Shown: piece after piece, positions 57,432 through 64,000 of the stretch | Position numbering within the stretch: position 1 is the stretch's first letter | Layout of the letters: the number at the start of each line of letters is the position of its first letter | NCBI RefSeq assembly: GCF_018129385.1 | Contig: NZ_JAFCLN010000009.1 | Span: 124,001-188,000 of the forward strand | Length of the DNA stretch: 64,000 nt | Direction of reading: 5' to 3' | From: Bradyrhizobium lablabi | Lineage (GTDB): Bacteria > Pseudomonadota > Alphaproteobacteria > Rhizobiales > Xanthobacteraceae | Notes under the pieces: generated by a model | The model's database searches: none | Told to the model about the DNA's origin: nothing | What the model saw: the letters and a program-made list of their open reading frames with translations, nothing else | Translations under genes and position numbers: made by a program

Positions 57432-59216
57432 ATGACCGCCAAACCGCTGCTCGACGTCAACGACCTCACCGTGGAATTCACCACGCGGCGCGGCATCGTC
57501 AAGGCGGTGCAACACGTCAATATCAGCGTGGCCAAGGGCGAGACGCTGGCCATCGTCGGCGAGTCCGGCTCGGGCAAGTCGGTGACGTCCTACGCCGTGA
57601 TGCGGATCCTCGATCGCGCCGGCAGGATCGCCGAGGGCTCGGTGATGTTCTCCGGCATTGATGTGAAAGCGGCGAGCGAAAGCGAGATGCGCGATTTGCG
57701 CGGCCGCGAAATCTCCATGATCTTCCAGAACCCGCGTGCCGCGCTCAACCCCATCCGCAAGGTGGGCGACCAGATCGAGGACGTGCTGCGCCAGCATGTG
57801 CAGCAATCGCAGGTCGCCGATCGCGGAGAGAAGGCGATCGAGGCGCTGGAGCAGGTCAAGATCGCCCGTCCGCGCGAGCGCTATCACGCCTATCCGTTCG
57901 AACTATCGGGCGGCATGTGCCAGCGTGTGGTGATCGCGCTGGCGCTCGCCTGCAATCCGCAGCTCCTGATCGCGGACGAGCCGACCACCGGCCTCGATGT
58001 CACCACGCAGAAGGCGGTGATGGATTTGATTGTCGAGCTGACCAAGCAGCGCGGCATGTCGACGATCCTGATCACACATGATCTCGGGCTCGCCGCGGCC
58101 TATTGCGACCGCGTGGTGGTGATGGAGAAGGGAAGGGTGGTCGAGACGGCGACCGCCGCGGACATTTTTGCGAAGCCGGAGCATCCCTACACCAAGAAGC
58201 TGATGCGGGCGACGCCGCGGCTCGGGGTGTCGTTACGGGATTTGCTGCCGGAAGAGGAAGGTACGCCCGTCATGGCCGGGCTTGACCCGGCCATCCATCC
58301 TTCTTCGCAAGACTCTTCTCTTGAGAAGATGGACCCCCGGGTCAAGCCCGGGGGTGACGACTCAATGGGCGGCGAGGCCAAACCACTCCTCACGGTCGAA
58401 AAGCTCGTCAAGGAATATCCCCGCCAGGGCGCGACCGCCGTGCTCGGAAAGCTGTTCTCGCGCAAGCCGCCCGTCGAGCAGGAAATTTTCCGCGCGGTCG
58501 ACGGCATCAGCTTTGAGGTCGGCCATGGCGAGAGCGTCGGGCTCGTCGGCGAATCCGGCTGCGGCAAGTCGACGACATCGATGATGGTGATGCGGCTGCT
58601 CGACCAGACCTCCGGCCGCATCCTGTTCGACGGTGAAGAGATCGGCGCCATCATGCCGCATGCCTTTGCGCGGCTGCCGCTGCGCAAGAGCATTCAGATG
58701 GTATTCCAGGATCCGACCGACAGCCTCAACCCGCGCTTCACCGCGGCGCGCGCCATCGCCGATCCGATTATGCAACTCGGCGACATCAGGGGGCGCGACG
58801 CGCTGCGCGCCCGCTGCGAGGAACTGGCCGGGCTGGTCGGTCTGCCGGTCAACCTGCTGGATCGTTTTCCGCATCAGCTATCCGGCGGCCAGAAGGCCCG
58901 CGTCGGCATCGCGCGCGCGATCGCGCTGCATCCAAAGCTTGTCATCCTCGACGAGCCGACCGCGGCGCTCGATGTCTCCGTGCAGGCGGTGGTGCTCAAC
59001 CTGTTACAGGACCTCAAGTCGTCGATGGGTATGAGTTATTTGTTTGTCTCCCATGATTTGAACGTGGTGCGTTTGCTGTGCGATCGTGTCATCGTGATGC
59101 GGGCGGGACGAATCGTCGAGCAGGGTAGTTCCGAAAAGGTGCTCGGCGATCCGCAGGACGCCTATACAAAAGAGCTGCTGACGGCGATCCCGCATCCGCC
59201 GTTGCCGGTGCATTAA
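57432..59216 (+). CDS. Fused double ABC ATPase (DppD-DppF type)
   Basis: The 594-residue protein has two complete ATPase domains. The first (about residues 5-265) has Walker A GESGSGKS, signature LSGGMCQRVVIALAL and Walker B LLIADEPTTGLD. The second (about 315-590) has GESGCGKSTTS, LSGGQKARVGIARAI and LVILDEPTAALD. Both oligopeptide-type C-terminal motifs are present (EHPYTKKLM, QDAYTKELL). The linker at about residues 279-310 is encoded by an in-frame palindromic repeat. GGAGG precedes the ATG. It completes the importer; the following gene starts 22 bases later. Confidence 0.94.
   Translation: MTAKPLLDVNDLTVEFTTRRGIVKAVQHVNISVAKGETLAIVGESGSGKSVTSYAVMRILDRAGRIAEGSVMFSGIDVKAASESEMRDLRGREISMIFQNPRAALNPIRKVGDQIEDVLRQHVQQSQVADRGEKAIEALEQVKIARPRERYHAYPFELSGGMCQRVVIALALACNPQLLIADEPTTGLDVTTQKAVMDLIVELTKQRGMSTILITHDLGLAAAYCDRVVVMEKGRVVETATAADIFAKPEHPYTKKLMRATPRLGVSLRDLLPEEEGTPVMAGLDPAIHPSSQDSSLEKMDPRVKPGGDDSMGGEAKPLLTVEKLVKEYPRQGATAVLGKLFSRKPPVEQEIFRAVDGISFEVGHGESVGLVGESGCGKSTTSMMVMRLLDQTSGRILFDGEEIGAIMPHAFARLPLRKSIQMVFQDPTDSLNPRFTAARAIADPIMQLGDIRGRDALRARCEELAGLVGLPVNLLDRFPHQLSGGQKARVGIARAIALHPKLVILDEPTAALDVSVQAVVLNLLQDLKSSMGMSYLFVSHDLNVVRLLCDRVIVMRAGRIVEQGSSEKVLGDPQDAYTKELLTAIPHPPLPVH
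58268..58359 (+). repeat. Palindromic element inserted in frame within the ATPase gene
   Basis: CGTCATGGCCGGGCTTGACC..CGGCCATCC and GGATGGACCCCCGGGTC..CCCGGGGGTGACG are inverted arms around a centre of about 25 bases. It encodes VMAGLDPAIHPSS..EKMDPRVKPGGDD, a peptide unlike any ATPase sequence, between two complete domains. The host frame stays open through the element. Confidence 0.85.
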
Positions 59217-59238
59217 GAAGAAACGACGGGGACAAGGC

Positions 59239-59421
59239 ATGGCTAGCGATCCGCTTGACGACTACATCGACGCCGTTGGCAAGGCGATGGCGCTGCCGAT
59301 GGACGAAAGCTGGCGGCCGGCGGTGAGGGCCAATCTCCAGGTGTCGCTGCGGCTGGCGAAGCTGGTCGACGAATTCCCGCTGCCGGATGAAACCGAGTCG
59401 GCCAGTGTCTTCAGCGCCTGA
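59239..59421 (+). CDS. atzG: AtzG-like small subunit (DUF4089)
   Basis: The 60-residue helical protein, MASDPLDDYIDAVGKAMALP..RPAVRANLQVSLRLAKLVDEFPLPDE, matches the AtzG/GatC-like subunit that wraps around and stabilises the AtzE amidase. The LPDE ending is conserved. It starts 22 bases after the ATPase gene and ends seven bases before the amidase start, as expected for partners made together. Confidence 0.85.
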   Translation: MASDPLDDYIDAVGKAMALPMDESWRPAVRANLQVSLRLAKLVDEFPLPDETESASVFSA

Positions 59422-59428
59422 TATCGCA

Positions 59429-60823
59429 ATGACCGTTTCCGATAATCTGTCCGCCGCCGAGATCGCGCAAGCGGTCGCTAGCCGCAAGATGTCCGCACTT
59501 GAGGTGGCCGAAGCCGCGCTGGCGCGAATCGCCAAGCACGATTCCGTTCTCAATTCCTTCACCGACGTCACCGCCGATCGTGCGCGCGCCGCGGCGCGGG
59601 CGATCGATACTGCCATCGCGGCCGGCAAAAGCGTCGGTCCGCTCGCGGGCGTGCCCTTTGCCGTCAAGAACCTGTTCGACGTAAAGGGCCTCTCCACCCG
59701 CGCGGGCTCAAAGATCAACCGCGACCTGCCGCCTTCGCCGCGCGATGCGACGCTGATCGAGCGGCTGGAGGCGGCGGGCGCCGTACTGGTCGGCGCGCTC
59801 AACATGGGCGAATACGCCTACGACTTCACCGGCGAGAACGTGCATGACGGTCCCTCGCGCAATCCGCACGATACGACGCGGATGACCGGCGGCTCTTCCG
59901 GCGGCTCCGGCAGCGCCGTCGGCGGTGCGCTGGTGCCGCTCGCGCTCGGCTCCGACACCAACGGCTCGATCCGGGTGCCGTCGTCGTTCTGCGGCATCTT
60001 TGGCCTGAAGCCGACCTATGGGCGGCTGTCGCGCGCGCGCTCTTATCCCTTCGTCGGCAGTTTCGATCACCTCGGCCCGTTCGCGCGCAACGTCGCCGAT
60101 CTCGCGCTCGCCTATGACGCGATGCAGGGCCCGGACGCCGCTGATGCTGCCTGCTCCGCGCGGCCGGTCGAGCCGGTGACGGCGCAGCTCGCGCAAGGCG
60201 TTGGCGGTCTGCGCGTCGCGGTGGCCGGCGGCTATTTCCAGAAGAACGTGTTTCCCGAAGCGCAGGAGGCCGTTGCGCGCGTCGCGAAGGCGCTCGGTGC
60301 TACCAACACCATCGAACTTCCCGAGGCTGCGCGCGCCCGCGCCGCCGCCTACATCATCACGACGGTCGAAGGCGCCTCGCTGCATCTGGATCGCCTGCGA
60401 AAACGGCCGAACGACTTCGATCCGGCGGTGCGCGACCGGTTTATCGCCGGCGCGATGATCCCGGGGGTTTATGTCGACAAGGCGCAAAAATTCCGCCGCT
60501 GGTACCGCGCCAAGGTGCTGGAAATCTTCAAGTCTGTAGACGTGATCGTGGCGCCCGCCACGCCATGCGTCGCGCCGAAGCTTGGGCAGGTCAACTTCGT
60601 GCTCGACGGCGTCGAACTGCCGGTGCGCGCCAATATCGGCATTCACACCCAACCGATCTCCTTCATTGGCCTGCCGGTGGTCGCCGTGCCGGTGCCGCTG
60701 GAGCCGATGCCGATCGGTGTGCAGATCATTGCTGCGCCCTGGCGCGAGGACATCGCGCTGCGCGCGGCGCATGCGCTGGAAAAGATGGGCGTGGCCGCAG
60801 CGCCGGCGCCGCGAGGAATTTGA
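59429..60823 (+). CDS. atzE: AtzE-like amidase (amidase signature family)
   Basis: The 464-residue product has the Ser-cisSer-Lys triad: K80 in GVPFAVKNLFD, S156 in MTGGSSGGSGSA and nucleophile S180 in GSDTNGSIRVPSSFCG. With the AtzG-like partner next to it, it resembles 1-carboxybiuret hydrolase of cyanuric-acid breakdown, which cuts an amide to give urea-dicarboxylate-type intermediates and ammonia. The ATG at 59429 follows the AtzG stop. Other AtzE-like amidases of unknown substrate exist, and no cyanuric-acid or biuret hydrolase gene is visible here. Confidence 0.87.
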   Translation: MTVSDNLSAAEIAQAVASRKMSALEVAEAALARIAKHDSVLNSFTDVTADRARAAARAIDTAIAAGKSVGPLAGVPFAVKNLFDVKGLSTRAGSKINRDLPPSPRDATLIERLEAAGAVLVGALNMGEYAYDFTGENVHDGPSRNPHDTTRMTGGSSGGSGSAVGGALVPLALGSDTNGSIRVPSSFCGIFGLKPTYGRLSRARSYPFVGSFDHLGPFARNVADLALAYDAMQGPDAADAACSARPVEPVTAQLAQGVGGLRVAVAGGYFQKNVFPEAQEAVARVAKALGATNTIELPEAARARAAAYIITTVEGASLHLDRLRKRPNDFDPAVRDRFIAGAMIPGVYVDKAQKFRRWYRAKVLEIFKSVDVIVAPATPCVAPKLGQVNFVLDGVELPVRANIGIHTQPISFIGLPVVAVPVPLEPMPIGVQIIAAPWREDIALRAAHALEKMGVAAAPAPRGI

Positions 60824-60824
60824 A

Positions 60825-61217
60825 ATGGAAATCGACCTGCCCGACGTGCTCGCCGAAGTCACCGCGCAATTCGCGCGCTATGAGGCGGCGCTCGTCAGTA
60901 ACGACGTTGCCGTGCTCGACGAGCTCTTTCGCAATGACAAGCGAACGCTGCGCTACGGCATCGGCGAAAATCTCTACGGCTATGAGGCCATCATGGCCTT
61001 CCGCGCAGCGCGATCGCCAGTTGGATTGATGCGCAAGACCGACAAGACCCTGATAACGACCTATGGCCGCGATACGGCAGTGGCTTCAACGCTGTTCTAT
61101 CGCGACGCGTGGGCCGGCAGCAAAGTCGGTCGGCAGATGCAGACCTGGATACGATTTGCCGAAGGATGGCGGATCGTCGCCGCCCATGTCAGCATCATCG
61201 ATGAACCGAAGACCTGA
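60825..61217 (+). CDS. atzH: AtzH/HpxZ-like protein (DUF3225)
   Basis: The 130-residue product begins MEIDLPDVLAEVTAQFARYE and has the SnoaL-like fold of DUF3225: LVSNDVAVLDELFRNDKRTLRYGIGENLYGYEAIMAFRAAR and VGRQMQTWIRFAEGWRIVAAHVS. AtzH and HpxZ accompany AtzE-like amidases in cyanurate or oxalurate catabolism; AtzH itself has amidase activity in Pseudomonas ADP, from memory. It starts one base after the atzE stop codon, so the two are probably translated together. Confidence 0.85.
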   Translation: MEIDLPDVLAEVTAQFARYEAALVSNDVAVLDELFRNDKRTLRYGIGENLYGYEAIMAFRAARSPVGLMRKTDKTLITTYGRDTAVASTLFYRDAWAGSKVGRQMQTWIRFAEGWRIVAAHVSIIDEPKT

Positions 61218-61235
61218 GGGCAGGGATCGCAAGGC

Positions 61236-61973
61236 ATGAGTCTCGACGACCTCCCGGCAGGCAGTTTGCAACGGAGCGGCGCAGCGGCCGATCCGGTGGT
61301 CCGTCGCGTCGACCGTGCCTCTCCGCAGCAGGCAAAAATCACCCGCGCCGAAGAGTTGCGGTTGCAGCTTGCCGACGAAATCGTCCGTGGCACGCTGGCG
61401 CCGGGCGCGCCGCTCGACGAGACCGACCTCGCGCGGCGTTTTTCCGTATCGCGCACGCCGGTGCGCGAGGCGCTGCGGCAGCTCGCGGCGAGCGGGCTCG
61501 TCGAAGCGCGCGCCCATCGCGGCGCGGTGGTGGCGCGGCCGACGCTGGACCGGCTGACCGGGATGTTCGAGGCGATGGCCGAGCTGGAGGCGATTTGTGC
61601 TGCGCTGGCCGCCGAGCGGATGCCGGCCGCCGATCGCGCGCGGCTGGAGGCGATCCACGAGGAACTGCGCGTGCTGAGCCATGCCGGCAATCCCGAACGC
61701 TTCCACGAGGTCAACGAGCGGTTTCACAATGCGATCTATGCCGGCTCGCAGAACGCCTATATCGCCGAAATGACCCTGGCGACGCGCGTGCGCGTGCAAC
61801 CCTTCCGCCGCGCCCAGTTCCGCAATCTCGGGCGTCTCGCCAAATCGCACGCCGAGCACGACCGCGTCGTGGTCGCCATCATGCGCGGCGACAAGACCGG
61901 CGCGGCGGCTGCGATGCGCGCGCATATCGAGCTGGTGCGCGGCGAGTACGAGATCTACGCGGTGTCGGTGTAG
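61236..61973 (+). CDS. GntR-family regulator, FCD (FadR C-terminal) type
   Basis: The 245-residue protein has an N-terminal tail of about 35 residues, a winged helix (LRLQLADEIVRGTLAPGAPLDETDLARRFSVSRTPVREALRQLAASGLVEARAHRGAVV) and an FCD ligand domain with metal-type histidines (FHEVNERFHNAIY, HAEHDRVVVAI). It starts 18 bases after the AtzH-like gene and so is part of the same transcript, making it the likely local regulator of this cluster. The inducer is probably a pathway intermediate. Confidence 0.9.
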   Translation: MSLDDLPAGSLQRSGAAADPVVRRVDRASPQQAKITRAEELRLQLADEIVRGTLAPGAPLDETDLARRFSVSRTPVREALRQLAASGLVEARAHRGAVVARPTLDRLTGMFEAMAELEAICAALAAERMPAADRARLEAIHEELRVLSHAGNPERFHEVNERFHNAIYAGSQNAYIAEMTLATRVRVQPFRRAQFRNLGRLAKSHAEHDRVVVAIMRGDKTGAAAAMRAHIELVRGEYEIYAVSV

Positions 61974-61983
61974 GTGTTTCTCT

Positions 61984-62073
61984 CCGTCATTGCGAGGAGC
62001 ATAGCGACGAAGCAATCCAGCTTTCTCGCCGCGGAGATAAAGCTGGATTGCTTCGCTTCGCTCGCAATGACGG
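61984..62073. repeat. Fold-back repeat, ATTGCGAGGAGC family
   Basis: CCGTCATTGCGAGGAGCATA..GAAGCAATCCAGCTTT and AAAGCTGGATTGCTTCGC..CTCGCAATGACGG are inverted arms around an AT-richer loop. It lies between the convergent GntR and allophanate hydrolase genes and may terminate both. Confidence 0.88.
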
Positions 62074-62079
62074 CTGACG

Positions 62080-63912
62080 CTACACCGCCGCCTTTTCCTT
62101 CATGAACGCGCGCCAGCCGCCATAGGAGGAAATGTCGCGAGCGCCGTAGATCTCGGCGGGCTCGACGATAAAGCCTTTCACCCCGCGGCCATCACTCAGC
62201 CTGATCGTACCGATCGACAGCGGCGGCGGTATCGCGGCGACGAATTTTCCGAACGCAGCCGCCGACAGCGCCCAGAGTTCGAGTTTGATCGTCGAGCCCG
62301 TGCCTTGCTCGACGCGCAGCATGCCGGGCTTTGGCGGCGTCGTATCGAGCGCGTAGAGCCTGTAATCGGGCGCGGTGCTCGCTTCTTCCAGCAGCCGTCC
62401 GCCAAGCGCCAGCAATTCACCGTTCAGCGCCATGCCTGACAAATGCGCGCCGACCACCGCGATCGCGATTTCGTCGTCATGGGCCGCGTTCGGTAGCGGC
62501 GCCAGTATTGGTTGCTTCACGCCCCTGGCGCCGACCGGAAGTCCCGTGCCGGCGTGGAACGCTCGGCCGATGCCGGCGAGCATGGCATCCTTGCCGGCGG
62601 GCGCCAGCAGTGTGATGCCGAACGGAATGCCGTCGGCACGGATCGAAGCCGGCAATGCGAGGCCGCAGAGATCGAGCAGGTTGACGAAATTGGTGTAGGT
62701 GCCAAGCCGGCTGTTGAGCTCGATTGGGTTGGCCAGCACCTGCGCGGTGGAATAGGCGGTCGGCGCGGTCGGCAGCACGATCGCATCGATACCGGCAAAC
62801 GTGCGTTCGGCGGTCTGCCGCAGCCCCTGCAGGCGATAGAGCGCCGCAAAGGTGTCGGCTGCTGTCAGCCGCGAGCCTGCCGCGGTGATCTCGCGCGTCA
62901 CGGGATGGATTGCATCGGGCGACGATGCCAGCAGGTCGCGAATGACAAGATAGCGCTCGGCGACCCATGGACCTTCGTAGAGCAGCCGCGCCGTTTCATA
63001 GAACGGCTCGAGATCGAACTCGACCAACTCCGCGCCGAGCGAGGCCCAGCGCTTCATCGCTTCGCCATAGGCCTTCTCCGAATGCTTGTCGCCGAAGAAA
63101 ATCAGTTGCCCGTTGCGGGGAACGCCCAGCCGGAGCTTTGCAGGAAACGCCGTCATTTCCGCGAGCGGCCGCTCGCGCGAAAACGGATCGGCCTTGTCGG
63201 AGCCGGCCATCACCTTCAGCGCGGCCATCGCATCGTCGACGGTGAGCGAGAACACCGAGATGCAATCGAGCGTGCGGCACGCCGGCACCAACCCGGCGTT
63301 CGAGATCAGGCCGAGGCTCGGCTTGAGGCCGACAATGTTGTTGAGCATCGCCGGCACGCGGCCGCTTCCCGCGGTGTCGGTGCCGAGCGCGAGCGGCACG
63401 AGGCCCGCCGACACCGCGACGGCCGATCCCGAACTCGATCCGCCCGGAACGAGATCGCCGCGCATCGGATTCCTGGGAATGCCATAGGGCGAGCGCACGC
63501 CGACGAGGCCGGTGGCGAACTGGTCGAGATTGGTCTTGCCGATGACGATGGCGCCGGCCGCGCGCAGTTTTGCCACCGCCGTCGAGTCCTGCGCGGGCAT
63601 GTAGGAGAAGGCCGGGCAGGCTGCGGTGGTCGCAAGACCTTGCGCGTCGATATTGTCCTTGACCGCAACGGGGACGCCGAACAGCGGCAGTGTTGCGGCA
63701 TCCTTCTTCGCCAGCGCTTCGGCTTCCGCCAGCGCGTCCTTTTTATCGCGCAGCGAAATGAAGATCGCGGGATCGTTATGGTCGCGGATGCGCTGAAAGC
63801 TGCGCGCCACGGTCTCTACGGGCGACGCGGTACCGGCGCGGTGGGCGGCGATAATCTCGGCTACGGTCTCGGTCAATGAACGCCCCTTCAACGCGGAATC
63901 TTGCCTGATCAA
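62080..63912 (-). CDS. atzF: Allophanate hydrolase (AtzF)
   Basis: The 610-residue protein has an amidase-signature domain with K85 (GVPVAVKDNIDAQG), S159 (VPGGSSSGSAVAVSAG) and S183 (GTDTAGSGRVPA), then the C-terminal allophanate hydrolase domain (about 445-600: VVGAHLSGMALNGELLALGGRLLEEAST, YRLYAL, GTIRLSDGRGVKGFIVEPAE). AtzF converts allophanate to ammonia and carbon dioxide. It converges on the AtzGEH genes. The start is uncertain: TTG at 63912 gives MIRQDSALKG, and another TTG lies 11 codons later. Confidence 0.93.
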   Translation of the reverse strand: MIRQDSALKGRSLTETVAEIIAAHRAGTASPVETVARSFQRIRDHNDPAIFISLRDKKDALAEAEALAKKDAATLPLFGVPVAVKDNIDAQGLATTAACPAFSYMPAQDSTAVAKLRAAGAIVIGKTNLDQFATGLVGVRSPYGIPRNPMRGDLVPGGSSSGSAVAVSAGLVPLALGTDTAGSGRVPAMLNNIVGLKPSLGLISNAGLVPACRTLDCISVFSLTVDDAMAALKVMAGSDKADPFSRERPLAEMTAFPAKLRLGVPRNGQLIFFGDKHSEKAYGEAMKRWASLGAELVEFDLEPFYETARLLYEGPWVAERYLVIRDLLASSPDAIHPVTREITAAGSRLTAADTFAALYRLQGLRQTAERTFAGIDAIVLPTAPTAYSTAQVLANPIELNSRLGTYTNFVNLLDLCGLALPASIRADGIPFGITLLAPAGKDAMLAGIGRAFHAGTGLPVGARGVKQPILAPLPNAAHDDEIAIAVVGAHLSGMALNGELLALGGRLLEEASTAPDYRLYALDTTPPKPGMLRVEQGTGSTIKLELWALSAAAFGKFVAAIPPPLSIGTIRLSDGRGVKGFIVEPAEIYGARDISSYGGWRAFMKEKAAV

Positions 63913-63930
63913 CGAAGCAAGCGATGTGCC

Positions 63931-63967
63931 ATTGTGTACATCGATAGAGCGAAACCGGATTTGTCAA
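63931..63967 (-). promoter_or_regulatory. Promoter region of atzF with a GntR-like dyad
   Basis: On the minus strand TTGACA (63962-63967) is followed about 16 bases later by ATCGAT and then the dyad-like ATGTACACAAT (63931-63941), 20 to 30 bases before the start codon. The dyad could be the operator of the GntR regulator. The -10 match is weak. Confidence 0.4.
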
Positions 63968-64000
63968 ATAAGACAGACTTTACAGCCAATTATCAGAAAA

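Overview
The window looks like chromosomal DNA of a Bradyrhizobium-type alphaproteobacterium (Nitrobacteraceae). The evidence is high GC in nearly all genes, a truncated porin of the type common in that family, many overlapping start/stop codons of the ATGA type, and several families of short fold-back intergenic repeats of a kind I associate with these genomes. The genus is inferred from gene style, not from any marker gene. I saw no rRNA, tRNA, CRISPR array, insertion sequence or prophage by eye.

Layout. 1-6.7 kb: 3' part of a porin gene, then an operon on the minus strand encoding an AttEFGH-like ABC exporter (ATPase, fused FtsX-type permease, lipocalin-like secreted protein) followed by a methyltransferase gene broken by a one-base frameshift. 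6.8-14.9 kb: MFS transporters, an N-acyl-D-amino-acid deacylase, a low-GC small orphan gene next to an ATP-grasp enzyme, and small conserved proteins. 14.9-21.4 kb: a vitamin B12 uptake region, with a cobalamin riboswitch ahead of a TonB-dependent receptor (btuB) and a divergent btuCDF ABC importer. 21.5-29.5 kb: a thiosulfate-oxidation cluster soxCDXYZA, soxK, soxB, DsrE, plus a persulfide-dioxygenase/rhodanese fusion. SoxA is a one-haem type and SoxD is short.

29.6-40.2 kb: methyltransferases, two more MFS transporters, a MerR-type regulator with a clear divergent operator/promoter, a VOC protein, an AhpD/CMD protein, a paired acyl-CoA dehydrogenase, an orphan amino-acid binding protein and an L,D-transpeptidase. 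40.3-44.9 kb: a cyanide-insensitive-type cytochrome bd oxidase with a 43-residue accessory subunit, and a CcdA / TlpA-like / cupredoxin group. 45-53.4 kb: an ECF sigma factor and a four-gene signalling operon (TRAP-type binding protein, membrane histidine kinase with a large helical periplasmic domain, receiver-GAF-kinase hybrid, OmpR-type regulator), with a divergent orphan UgpB-like binding protein.

53.4-64 kb: the most coherent candidate system. A textbook sigma-54 promoter precedes a peptide-family ABC importer (binding protein, two permeases, fused double ATPase), then AtzG-, AtzE- and AtzH-like genes, a GntR regulator, and a convergent AtzF-like allophanate hydrolase. Together these suggest nitrogen-limitation-controlled import and hydrolysis of a urea-like or carboxylated-urea compound whose identity the sequence does not reveal.

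Fold-back repeats recur throughout. One family repeatedly supplies the stop codon of the gene beside it, and one element lies in frame inside the fused ATPase gene.
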